64,000 bases of DNA, taken from NCBI RefSeq assembly GCF_900142375.1, contig NZ_FRAR01000010.1, positions 1 through 64,000 on the forward strand, read 5' to 3'. The notes under the pieces are model-generated. The model was given only the letters and a program-made list of their open reading frames with translations. It did not search any database and was not told where the DNA came from. Shown in pieces: positions 7,929 to 15,391 of the stretch. Within the stretch, counting starts at the first letter, position 1. Each line of letters opens with the position of its first letter. Both the position numbers and the translations under genes were made by a program. This DNA is from Desulforamulus aeronauticus DSM 10349 (GTDB taxonomy: Bacteria > Bacillota > Desulfotomaculia > Desulfotomaculales > Desulfotomaculaceae).

Positions 7929-8897
7929 TTAAAAGAAATACTGGCTAATGTAACCAAAGGCCAGGAACAAAATGAGGGCCGTGAGGATAACTTTGATCAC
8001 TTTATCTGGCATAAACTTCTGAATACGGGCCCCTACGTAAGTGCCCAGTAATCCACCAATACCAAAGAGAGCACCCAGTTGCCAATCCGGTGCTACAGCA
8101 ACCTGGCTGGCAATAGCAGTGGTGGCCAAAATATGGTAATAAATAACGCCGGCAATGGAGGTAATAAAGGTGCCGGCTAAAGCCGCACCGGCTACGGTGT
8201 AAACAGGGAGGCCCAATACTGCTACGCAGAAGGGAGAAATAATTGCCCCACCCCCAATACCATAAATGCCCCCAATGAAACCCACCACTAAAGCTAGGCT
8301 AAGAATGGCTATCGTGCCAAAGGAATAGGTTTCACCCCAAAATTCGTACTCAATCTTTTTCCAGGAAACGGATTTTGTTTTTACCACTGCCTCGGCAGGC
8401 AAACCTGCTGCCAGACGACTGGAGTTTTCCTCCTTCTTTTTTGCCACTTGCTCAGCAAATTTTTTCTGCATCAACTTGTTCTGTTCTTTTACCTTCTTGT
8501 TCCAGCCCAACACTTCGGATAGCAGCCGATAGCCCAGGTACAGAAGCACTAGCCCCATAAACAGTTTGAATGCTTTGGGATCGGGTAGATACAGAATCCT
8601 AATATAGGCTCCACAGAATACCCCCGGCAGGGTACCGATAACAACTATCCAGGTAAGGGGCCAGGCCATACGACCCTCTTTAATATAGCGGTAGAGACCG
8701 CCTGGAATAGCGATGATATTGTAAATTAAATTGGTGGGACTTACCGAGGGGCTGGTGTAATGCAGTACACTAACTTGGAAGGGTAACAGTAAAAAGGCTC
8801 CAGACACACCGGCAGAAGCTACCAGCGAAGATACTAAAAATGCCACCAATGGCGGAATAAAGGGTAGTACATCGACCCCGGAAACAGGAAAATGCAT
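7929..8897 (-). CDS. TauE/SafE (TSUP) family anion exporter
   Basis: 322-residue membrane protein with two TSUP repeats, roughly 1-110 and 185-322, each with the family glycine-proline signature (SAGVSGAFLLLPFQVS; GGIYGIGGGAIISPFCV). A charged cytoplasmic loop of about 65 residues, rich in Lys and Glu, separates the halves. TSUP proteins move sulfite, sulfoacetate, taurine-derived or other sulfur anions across the membrane; in a sulfate-reducing lineage a sulfite or sulfate role is plausible but not shown. Start ATG 8897 has GGGGGAG five bases upstream. It is apparently monocistronic. Confidence 0.85.
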   Translation of the reverse strand: MHFPVSGVDVLPFIPPLVAFLVSSLVASAGVSGAFLLLPFQVSVLHYTSPSVSPTNLIYNIIAIPGGLYRYIKEGRMAWPLTWIVVIGTLPGVFCGAYIRILYLPDPKAFKLFMGLVLLYLGYRLLSEVLGWNKKVKEQNKLMQKKFAEQVAKKKEENSSRLAAGLPAEAVVKTKSVSWKKIEYEFWGETYSFGTIAILSLALVVGFIGGIYGIGGGAIISPFCVAVLGLPVYTVAGAALAGTFITSIAGVIYYHILATTAIASQVAVAPDWQLGALFGIGGLLGTYVGARIQKFMPDKVIKVILTALILFLAFGYISQYFF

Positions 8898-9114
8898 AAG
8901 ATCTCCCCCTTCAATTCGTCAAGCAACAAAGCCCTTTTATAAGTGCATGGTGCATATATGATTGTTATAATAGTATGTTTATTGAAAAAATATGTCAACT
9001 AAAAATCCGCAGCTACAAAGAAATTTTTCTTTTGTGGCAATATTGTATTACCTGTAGCCTATTGGCAATGGCGTTAATATCATACAGTAGAGTTTAATCA
9101 TGGGGGTGAAACAT

Positions 9115-9570
9115 TTGTCGAGGGAGAACCCTGGCCTTTGCCCGCTTTCTGTAGCAGCACGTCAAAACCGTTCATCCTTTGAGATACTTTCCATCGTCAA
9201 AGAGATACGGGATCATTTGCTTAGCCAAACGGAGAAGGGCCGCACTATCATCTCACTATACGCAAGCTGCTCACCAGCTCTGGTGAAGGCTGTTCTTTTA
9301 GATGGCCGTTTTCGTTCAACAGTCTTGGATGGTCTTGCCAGGCTTAAGCCTGCCATTGTGGGTATTCGAGCAACTTTGGGCAGTGGAGACAGAGATTATG
9401 TTTTTACCGAAGCAGATGCTAATACAGTCGCTTTTCTCATGGATATAACAATCGCCAAATTGCCGAAAGGTTTGGCTACACAAGCCAAAGCATTAGAGCA
9501 AGAACTTCATCTGTATGATATGCCTGGTAAAACTGTTGCTGAGTACTTAAGGGCCGTTAAACTTTTATAA
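9115..9570 (+). CDS. Hypothetical protein, about 151 residues
   Basis: I do not recognise a family. TTG 9115 is preceded by GGGGGTG 9102-9108; an ATG at 9100 lies in the ribosome site itself and is unlikely. The protein is soluble, has no signal peptide, and contains a helical first half (EILSIVKEIRDHLLSQT) and a middle segment resembling a small nucleotide- or RNA-binding fold only in a vague way (VGIRATLGSGDRDYVFTEADA). Codon use looks like the neighbours. It stands alone, divergent from the TSUP gene. Confidence 0.65.
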   Translation: MSRENPGLCPLSVAARQNRSSFEILSIVKEIRDHLLSQTEKGRTIISLYASCSPALVKAVLLDGRFRSTVLDGLARLKPAIVGIRATLGSGDRDYVFTEADANTVAFLMDITIAKLPKGLATQAKALEQELHLYDMPGKTVAEYLRAVKLL

Positions 9571-9655
9571 AGAAATGTACTCTAGGGCAACCAACCCAAT
9601 AAATAGGAACTTGACTTATTGATATTTTCGCTTTATAGCACATGAAAAAAACTCC

Positions 9656-9697
9656 CCTTGTGGTAGACAGTTTTATCATTCAACTGTCTACCACAAG
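9656..9697 (-). terminator. Intrinsic terminator after the 55-codon ORF
   Basis: Perfect 17-base inverted repeat (CCTTGTGGTAGACAGTT and its complement) with an 8-base loop; on the minus strand it is followed by a T-run (complement of A7 at 9645-9651). Confidence 0.88.
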
Positions 9698-9730
9698 GAG
9701 AGCATATTAATCCATGTTGAGAGGTTCCTT

Positions 9731-9898
9731 TTACTTTTGTTTTAGCAGCCCTCTTAATGCCTTTGCCAAGTCTTTGGTATCGGTACCCTGGATGGTATTC
9801 ATAGAAATAGTTTGCTCTAGCTTTCTTAACTGCTCTGGTGATAATTCCAGGGTACCCGTTTTAGGTAGACCCTTTTTTTCCGAACCTTTTTTCTCCAT
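9731..9898 (-). CDS. Small hypothetical protein, 55 residues
   Basis: A 55-codon ORF too short for ordinary gene callers but with an excellent ribosome site, GAGGAGG seven bases before ATG 9898, and stop TAA at 9731. The peptide starts MEKKGSEKKGLPKTGTLELS and continues as a charged amphipathic helix (SPEQLRKLEQTI; TKDLAKALRGLLKQK). It lies between two strong minus-strand terminators (9965-9993 upstream, 9656-9697 downstream), so it is probably its own transcription unit. No family is recognised. The helix-rich, lysine-rich character would suit a nucleic-acid- or partner-binding protein, but that is a guess. Confidence 0.7.
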   Translation of the reverse strand: MEKKGSEKKGLPKTGTLELSPEQLRKLEQTISMNTIQGTDTKDLAKALRGLLKQK

Positions 9899-9964
9899 TA
9901 AAATTCCTCCTCTAAGTAGTATCTTCGTCAGAGTTTATCCATGCTTAATAACTACGCCAAAAAG

Positions 9965-9993
9965 AACATCCGGTAGCCAAGTTACCGGATGTT
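9965..9993 (-). terminator. Intrinsic terminator of the hydrogenase-like gene
   Basis: Perfect 11-base inverted repeat (AACATCCGGTA / TACCGGATGTT), seven-base loop, followed on the minus strand by TTCTTTTT. It overlaps the stop codon of the gene it ends. Confidence 0.85.
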
Positions 9994-11708
9994 TAAACAT
10001 AATTTCTTCCTATGTTAGCCATGGCCGCTCCGATGTTAAGTAATTGATCGTAGGTGGCCACAATTTGCTCCAGAGAGTTGGTAACCACTTTAATAGCTTT
10101 TTCTTGTTCCAAAATCATATCACTATCTTCTTTAAGTCGTGTTAAAACAATGGCAATATCTTTAAAAACACGAGTAGCATTCTCGGACTGCAGCTTACTT
10201 TGGGCGGCAATTTGCTTGATATCTGCCACCTCTGCGGCAGCCAGGTTAGCTGGCCCGTTATGACCACCTGCTGGAACCTCGTACTGGGAAACCATGGTTA
10301 AGACCTTATGGGCTAATCCCAGGGTATCGCTGGCAATTACATTGGTTTCCGCCAAGAGGGTTTCTAAATGTTGGTTCTTACTATTCATTTTTGAGGTAGT
10401 GCCCTTTAAGGTTAGGGTAGAGAAATTGATGGACTCCATGGAGAGCATTAATTTGTTGCTCATATCCATCAAGCTATTGGTTAAAGAAGGGACTTGCCTT
10501 AATAAAAAGGGCAAACACATTTCTTTTTCTGCCATCCCCTGTAGACAGGCGACTGCCTTTTCCCAGCAAGTGTCATAACCACAGGCACTACAATTAATCA
10601 AATCATGATTATTGTATTTACCGGTTTCTTTTAAAGTTTGCCAAATTTCTTCTTCTGTAAAACTTTTCTTTTCTAGAGGTTGGGGAGTAAATACTCGTTC
10701 AAAGGCCAACTGATCTACCAGAGTAGATAATTTTTCAATTTCTTTGTTTTGATTTTGATGAACTTGTTCAGCAACCTGACGAGCACGAACAACATAGGAT
10801 TTATCACTTAGCATACCAGGGCCCATCACACAGCCCTCGCAAACTAACATATCTAAAAATCGAGGCGTAAATTCGCCGTTTTCCATCGCCTTTAACACTT
10901 CAATGCAACGGCCAGCCCCTTCCACCACAACAATTTCCATACTGGCTATATCTTCCTGAATATTAGAAGATTTTAACAACCCTCCACTGATTGGAAAGGT
11001 CCGGGACAGTTCTGGCTTGGGATTATCCCAAAGGGCATCTGCCAACTCCTGCCAATCAAGGTCTTCCTGAGCAAACCACTGGTTAAGCTGTCGGAAAGTA
11101 ACAACCGCATCTACGTAGCCAGCAGTATTAACATCCTCGGCTTCATATTTTTTTGCTAAACAAGGTCCCAAAAAAACGATTTTATGGTCGGGATACAGGG
11201 CCTTCACGATCTTGGCTTGTATTAACATCGGTGAATCAATGGGGGCCAGATGGGGCAGCAAACTAGGGAAATGCTTCTCAACCAATTGAACAACAGCCGG
11301 ACAGGCTGTTGAAATCGTCATCTTTGATGGGTGCTGTTGATAATAATGGGCATATTCCCTGGCACATACTCCAGCACCATAGGCCACTTCCTGAACGGTG
11401 GAAAAACCCAGGCGACGCAAAGCACTTACCATTTTACCGCCCGAGATCGCAAAGGATGCCGGAAAAGACGGTGCTACAATAGCTGTTACCGGTTGCCCCT
11501 GGGCAATCCACTGCTGTACCATAGTTGTATCATCATGAACTACCTTAGCACCAATGGAACAGGCCAAAACACAATGGCCGCAGGCCAGACAACCTTCTTC
11601 CATAATCTCCGGCAATCCTTTTTTGATGGCAATGGTTTTAACAGGGCAAGCCCTGACACAGGCATAACACTTACGGCAATTTTCATGGTCAGTTTTTATA
11701 AGTTGCAT
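9993..11708 (-). CDS. [FeFe]-hydrogenase-like sensory protein with 2[4Fe-4S] and signalling tail
   Basis: 571 residues. Two 4Fe-4S motifs come first (Cys 11/14/17/21 and 40/43/46/50). An [FeFe]-hydrogenase large-subunit domain (about 70-310) follows, with H-cluster Cys in STACP (136), GPCLAKK (183) and CEGC (290, 293). A third Fe-S segment NCSACGYDTC (about 375-400) follows, then a helical C-terminal region resembling an MCP-type signalling coil without membrane segments. In catalytic enzymes motif 1 is TSCCP; here the first Cys, the proton-relay residue, is Ala, as reported for sensory HydS-type enzymes. I infer redox or H2 sensing rather than turnover. ATG 11708 follows GGAGGTG; GTG 11717 lies inside that site. 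Confidence 0.85.
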   Translation of the reverse strand: MQLIKTDHENCRKCYACVRACPVKTIAIKKGLPEIMEEGCLACGHCVLACSIGAKVVHDDTTMVQQWIAQGQPVTAIVAPSFPASFAISGGKMVSALRRLGFSTVQEVAYGAGVCAREYAHYYQQHPSKMTISTACPAVVQLVEKHFPSLLPHLAPIDSPMLIQAKIVKALYPDHKIVFLGPCLAKKYEAEDVNTAGYVDAVVTFRQLNQWFAQEDLDWQELADALWDNPKPELSRTFPISGGLLKSSNIQEDIASMEIVVVEGAGRCIEVLKAMENGEFTPRFLDMLVCEGCVMGPGMLSDKSYVVRARQVAEQVHQNQNKEIEKLSTLVDQLAFERVFTPQPLEKKSFTEEEIWQTLKETGKYNNHDLINCSACGYDTCWEKAVACLQGMAEKEMCLPFLLRQVPSLTNSLMDMSNKLMLSMESINFSTLTLKGTTSKMNSKNQHLETLLAETNVIASDTLGLAHKVLTMVSQYEVPAGGHNGPANLAAAEVADIKQIAAQSKLQSENATRVFKDIAIVLTRLKEDSDMILEQEKAIKVVTNSLEQIVATYDQLLNIGAAMANIGRNYV

Positions 11709-12045
11709 GGGAATCACCTCCCGGTTAAGAAGTCACTATTATGTGTATTTCGACAGAATACTTATTTATCCTTTTAACATTCAACTAGTTTTAGGAATAC
11801 ATATCAAACGTGTTTTTAAGGTTGTTTATATCTAGGCTGCTTCATTGGATCGGGCACTCTGTCATCCTTACCCATTTTCTATGCAAAAATAGTGCCTTAG
11901 CAAAAGAGAGGGTTACTTCGGTTTTTCTAACTGAGTTTTCCCAATCGAAACACTTCTACAGTATTATTATTGAACAATATGTCCAATCTTCGTCAGTTGT
12001 CTTGGCTGTATGATATAATGAATACCGATCAAAAGGAGGGGAATT
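11709..12045. other. Divergent promoter region
   Basis: The gap between the minus-strand hydrogenase-like gene and the plus-strand UPF0489 gene holds no convincing ORF. For the plus gene an extended -10, TGATATAAT, lies at 12011-12019 with a weak -35 TTCGTC at 11989. No clear minus-strand promoter was recognised. Confidence 0.5.
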
Positions 12046-12777
12046 ATGTCCCTTTATCTGGATATAGACTTAGATTACTTTGTGTCACCTATTATTAAGC
12101 AATCTGTTTCCAATCACCGTCCCACGGCCTACCAACCTGTTCAGATTGGTGAGCCCCTGGATTTATTTCACTTGCTGCAGCAAAGAGGTATCTCCCTGGG
12201 TGATCGGCGTTATCTCTTTATTAATCATATGCAAAGTCACCTACGATGGTGGTTACATGGCAAAAAGAATAATGTAGTTATTCATATTGATGCCCATAGT
12301 GATTTATATGGGCACTCTCATCTCGATTTATCTAATTTACCAATGCTTGGTTGCCAAAATTATTTATGGCACTCCATCCGGGAGGGTTTAGTAGGGGAAA
12401 TATACTGGGTGTTACCAGAAAACGCAGTGGATATCACAGATCCAGCTATCCTTTACTCCATGTTTACTCCTTCTCAGGTGGGAAAGATACAAGTAAGGGA
12501 TCATATTTTACATGCAGAACTGAATTGCGTGTTACCTGGAGAGAGACCTAAGGTTATCCCCTATCATTTGCTAAAGGCTAAAGACCTGCCTGTTTTTCGA
12601 GAGCCAGCCGAGATCGTAACGGTGGCCAGTTCACCTGAGTTTATACCTAGGCAGGCCGACCAGTTAATTTACACAGTCGGCAGACTAGTAGGTTTGGATG
12701 ACAATCTTCTCGGCAAAGTTATGGGTCAGCATCAGGAAATGAAAGCAATCGAGGGCGATTTGAACGAGAAAAATTAA
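12046..12777 (+). CDS. UPF0489-family protein, arginase/deacetylase-like metal-site fold
   Basis: 243 residues, matching the UPF0489 pattern: LDIDLDYFV at about 5-13 and VVIHIDAHSDLYGH at about 77-90. The Asp/His spacing (DIDLD; HIDAHSD) resembles the binuclear metal sites of the arginase/histone-deacetylase fold, so a metal-dependent amide or guanidine hydrolase is possible. No member is known to me with a proven substrate. AGGAGGGG precedes the ATG closely, with an extended -10 promoter at 12011-12019. It stands alone, upstream of the M-box/corA unit. Confidence 0.8.
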   Translation: MSLYLDIDLDYFVSPIIKQSVSNHRPTAYQPVQIGEPLDLFHLLQQRGISLGDRRYLFINHMQSHLRWWLHGKKNNVVIHIDAHSDLYGHSHLDLSNLPMLGCQNYLWHSIREGLVGEIYWVLPENAVDITDPAILYSMFTPSQVGKIQVRDHILHAELNCVLPGERPKVIPYHLLKAKDLPVFREPAEIVTVASSPEFIPRQADQLIYTVGRLVGLDDNLLGKVMGQHQEMKAIEGDLNEKN

Positions 12778-12875
12778 AGATATAGCTAGATTGGCTTAGC
12801 TATCGCTAGCTAATTAAAATATTTTTTAGACAATAATCGTAAAAAGCAAAAAACGATAGTATTTAACAAAATTTG

Positions 12876-12904
12876 TTGACATGCAGATTTGTTTGTCCTA
12901 TATT
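12876..12904 (+). promoter_or_regulatory. Sigma-A type promoter of the M-box/corA unit
   Basis: TTGACA at 12876-12881, 17-base spacer, TATATT at 12899-12904. Transcription would start just before the M-box at about 12911-12915. Confidence 0.85.
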
Positions 12905-12922
12905 TTAAGTAAGGGAATAGTT

Positions 12923-13085
12923 TCTTCGTTAGGTGAGGCTTCTACATAGACACATGCCACTGCCCGGACTGTCGAGAGACTCTAACGGGCCAACAGGTTC
13001 TACCGGATTAAGGTTTTACCTAATGTGGCTGGGTTAATCTACCCTAGCTATGTATGTGCTAAAGCTTGTACGAGTGGAGAAGGCT
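12923..13085 (+). ncRNA. M-box (ykoK leader) magnesium riboswitch
   Basis: The conserved M-box string runs through this stretch: GTTAGGTGAGGCTTCTACAT at 12928-12947, then a P-stem with a GUCGAGAGAC-like hairpin, CCAACAGG, TTAATCTACC and GCTATGTATGTGCTAAAGCT before 13070. Order and core bases match the known ykoK element that folds when Mg2+ is bound. It is followed directly by an intrinsic terminator and then corA, so the expected logic is premature termination when Mg2+ is plentiful. Confidence 0.92.
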
Positions 13086-13112
13086 GAATATGCCCTTTTA
13101 GGGTTTGTTTTT

Positions 13113-13141
13113 AACCTTCGCATTTTGCCTGAAGGTTTTTT
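13113..13141 (+). terminator. Expression-platform terminator of the M-box
   Basis: AACCTTC ... GAAGGTT hairpin (13113-13119 and 13131-13137) followed by a run of T. It lies right after the riboswitch aptamer and before the leader ORF, the normal place for Mg2+-dependent termination. Confidence 0.85.
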
Positions 13142-13172
13142 TATTTTTTGTCACCAAGGGGAGGTGGTAAGA

Positions 13173-13244
13173 GTGGACGATCCGTATCCTGCGCAATTTT
13201 TTAGATATTGTTTCTTCATTCTTACCCTGAATCCTTGGAGGTGA
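13173..13244 (+). CDS. Putative 23-codon leader peptide upstream of corA
   Basis: GTG 13173 is preceded at five bases by GGGGAGGTGG (13158-13167), and the frame runs 23 codons to TGA 13242-13244. That stop lies inside the corA ribosome site (GGAGGTGA 13237-13244), six bases before the corA start, so ribosomes finishing it would sit on the corA initiation region. The peptide begins M-D-D-P-Y-P, an acidic and alternating-proline N terminus, then becomes aromatic/hydrophobic (FFRYCFFILTL). Acidic-proline starts are known from enterobacterial mgtL to destabilise ribosomes at low Mg2+. I infer a translational attenuator; no homologue is claimed. Confidence 0.55.
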   Translation: MDDPYPAQFFRYCFFILTLNPWR

Positions 13245-13249
13245 GTCCC

Positions 13250-14218
13250 TTGATTAAAACCTATCTATACGATAATAAGAACCAAGACATGCGGCATGAT
13301 ATCAGTTTGGACAATTTGCACCCGATTTTGGCCAATAAAGAGAATATGCTCTGGGTGGATCTATACAACTTTACCGAACAGGAAATTAAATATATGGCCA
13401 ATGCCTTTGATTTCCACGAATTAGCTGTAGAAGACTGCATGCATTACAGCCCCAGAGCTAAGTTAGATCGTTATGACGATTATCATTTCTTGGTAATTCA
13501 CGCCATTCGTTATAATGAAGAACGTGACGAGGAAATTATGTTGGTACAGCTAAACATTTTCCTGGGTGAAAACTATATTGTTACCGTTCATAAGAATACG
13601 CTGCCCAGCCTTGGTCGCTTAGCTAAGATTTGTCTAACGGACATTAAAGTTTCTGATAAAGGTCGTGATTTTTTTCTCTATTCCATCATTGATGGTTTAG
13701 TGGACGAGTACTTTCCTGTACTGGATCGCATCGGCGATCGTATTGAAGACTTAGAGGACGAGATTTATGAAAGACCCAGTCGGGAAACCACTGACGAATT
13801 CTTAGCCTTGAAAAGAACCATTTTAACCATGCGTCGGGCCATTACACCTCAACGACGAATCTTTTATAATCTAACCGGCAGTTCCTTTATCGTCAATGAA
13901 GATAATCACCCCTACTATTTAGATCTAAAGGATCACTTAGAGCGAATATCGGACACCATTGATGGCTATAAGGATCTGGTAGACGGCGCCCTAGCAACGT
14001 ATTCTTCTATTATTAGTGCCCGAACCAACGAGACCATGCGGGTGTTAACTGTAATTTCTACCATTTTTATGCCCCTTACCTTTGTGACCGGTTTTTTCGG
14101 TATGAACGTGCCTTTGCCGGATCAAGAATCTGTCTGGTCTACAGTCAGCATTACCATGGGCTTAATTATGGTTTCATTGTGGATGGTAGTACTTTTCCGC
14201 CAAAAGAAATGGATGTAG
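13250..14218 (+). CDS. corA: CorA-type magnesium/divalent cation channel
   Basis: 322-residue CorA family protein: a large N-terminal cytoplasmic domain with the acidic alpha/beta region and long stalk helix (AVEDCMHYSPRAKLDRYDDY; RDFFLYSIIDGLVDEYFPVL), then two C-terminal membrane helices with the signature loop GFFGMN at about 290. The lysine-rich cytoplasmic end follows. TTG 13250 is the chosen start because GGAGGTGA 13237-13244 lies five bases upstream; the open frame extends upstream to 13208 through the leader-peptide region in another frame. It sits downstream of an M-box riboswitch and a leader ORF, so both transcription and translation may respond to Mg2+. Confidence 0.93.
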   Translation: MIKTYLYDNKNQDMRHDISLDNLHPILANKENMLWVDLYNFTEQEIKYMANAFDFHELAVEDCMHYSPRAKLDRYDDYHFLVIHAIRYNEERDEEIMLVQLNIFLGENYIVTVHKNTLPSLGRLAKICLTDIKVSDKGRDFFLYSIIDGLVDEYFPVLDRIGDRIEDLEDEIYERPSRETTDEFLALKRTILTMRRAITPQRRIFYNLTGSSFIVNEDNHPYYLDLKDHLERISDTIDGYKDLVDGALATYSSIISARTNETMRVLTVISTIFMPLTFVTGFFGMNVPLPDQESVWSTVSITMGLIMVSLWMVVLFRQKKWM

Positions 14219-14225
14219 TTAGCTT

Positions 14226-14263
14226 AAAAAGGCATCTGCCAATTCACTTGGCAGATGCCTTTT
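14226..14263. terminator. Bidirectional intrinsic terminator
   Basis: Near-perfect inverted repeat AAAAAGGCATCTGCCAA / TTGGCAGATGCCTTTT with a 5-base loop and T-runs both ways. It separates corA (+) from the convergent rsgI-like gene (-). Confidence 0.92.
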
Positions 14264-14278
14264 CGCGGGCCTTGCATA

Positions 14279-15391
14279 TCAATCATCCTTGCGATACTTA
14301 GAGTCTTGTCGCTTTTCCTGATCGTTTTTATCCTTGTCTCTATCTTTCCATTTATCTTTATTTCCCTTATCAGAACCGTTCGTTTGTTTTTTATCGGATT
14401 TTTTATCATTTTTAGTATCGTTTAAATGATTATGGCGACGGTCATCTCGTCGCATTTTATTGTCTTCCTTATTATCTTTCTTTTTATCCTCCAACTCTTT
14501 TTCTTCTCGAATTGGCTTCATTACTTTACTATCTACTTTAGGTTTATCCTGAACGTTCTTCGGTTCCTGCTTTTTCATCCCTTTTTCTTTATTAGCTGCT
14601 GGATTCTCCACCTGTTTCTTCGCTACGGGTGTTATCCATACCTTGCCTTTAAAGTTTGCCCGGGGTAACATCTGTTCTAGCCTAATGCCCTTTTCCTTCT
14701 CCAACTGACCCAAGCCCTTTGTCTTTACCTCTTCAAGGGATACTTCTTTCCCTTTGCCAGAACTACCCTGATAGATTAAATAACGCCCTACCGATAACCC
14801 CCGATTATCGGCTTCTTTGTGTTCTTTGATGGTAGCCTGCTGGGAAACTACCTTCACAGGGGCTGTCAGCTCTTCGGCCTTCTTCTTTACAGCCATCTGC
14901 AGCTTCTCTTCATCGATCACCACTGCATTTTCCTTAAGAGAAGTGACAGTAGTTAATACTACGTTATTCCTATCATTCAGATAATGGCTATGAGCTGCCC
15001 CTTCTACCAGCAATTCCACAGCTCGGTATATTTCCAACTTTTTAGGATGTACTTGTGCCAGTAAATCCCGCCCATCCTGATCTAAACCCTTGGCCCCGAT
15101 GACTACTCCAGTGTCATTGACAGCCAATTCCAGGCTGGGGTTAATATCCAGTGCTACATAGGCAACAGCAGGGTTGATCATGAAGTTAGCCCATAAACCC
15201 GTTATAAGTATTAGCAGGACCGAAGCCACAGCGAGGCCCTGCTTGAGGGACGGAAGTGTAAGCTCTCTGCCCTCCACTTCCTGGCCGGGGGTACAGTCCT
15301 TTGTCGTTACTAAAACTCGGACAAAACGTCCGTCCGCTGTCATGACCACACCAAAGGGTCCCTTCAGTTGCAACAATATACCCTTAACCAC
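14279..15391 (-). CDS. rsgI: RsgI-like membrane anti-sigma-I factor with long charged tail
   Basis: 370 residues. The N-terminal RsgI_N segment (MVKGILLQLKGPFGVVMTADGRFVRV) should bind SigI in the cytoplasm. One membrane helix follows (about 50-72, QGLAVASVLLILITGLWANFM). An extracellular domain (about 73-230) contains the conserved YVALDINPSLELAVN segment. The last 130 or so residues are a low-complexity Lys/Asp/Glu/Asn/Arg-rich tail in place of the carbohydrate-binding domains seen in Clostridium thermocellum RsgI proteins. It overlaps the sigI gene by 8 bases, so the pair is co-translated. It likely senses an envelope or surface signal. Confidence 0.88.
   Translation of the reverse strand: MVKGILLQLKGPFGVVMTADGRFVRVLVTTKDCTPGQEVEGRELTLPSLKQGLAVASVLLILITGLWANFMINPAVAYVALDINPSLELAVNDTGVVIGAKGLDQDGRDLLAQVHPKKLEIYRAVELLVEGAAHSHYLNDRNNVVLTTVTSLKENAVVIDEEKLQMAVKKKAEELTAPVKVVSQQATIKEHKEADNRGLSVGRYLIYQGSSGKGKEVSLEEVKTKGLGQLEKEKGIRLEQMLPRANFKGKVWITPVAKKQVENPAANKEKGMKKQEPKNVQDKPKVDSKVMKPIREEKELEDKKKDNKEDNKMRRDDRRHNHLNDTKNDKKSDKKQTNGSDKGNKDKWKDRDKDKNDQEKRQDSKYRKDD

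Noticed and set aside
13050-13244. 64-codon ORF starting at 13050 through the M-box and terminator
   Set aside because: It would be translated across the riboswitch and has no ribosome site. Only its last 23 codons, from GTG 13173, have one.
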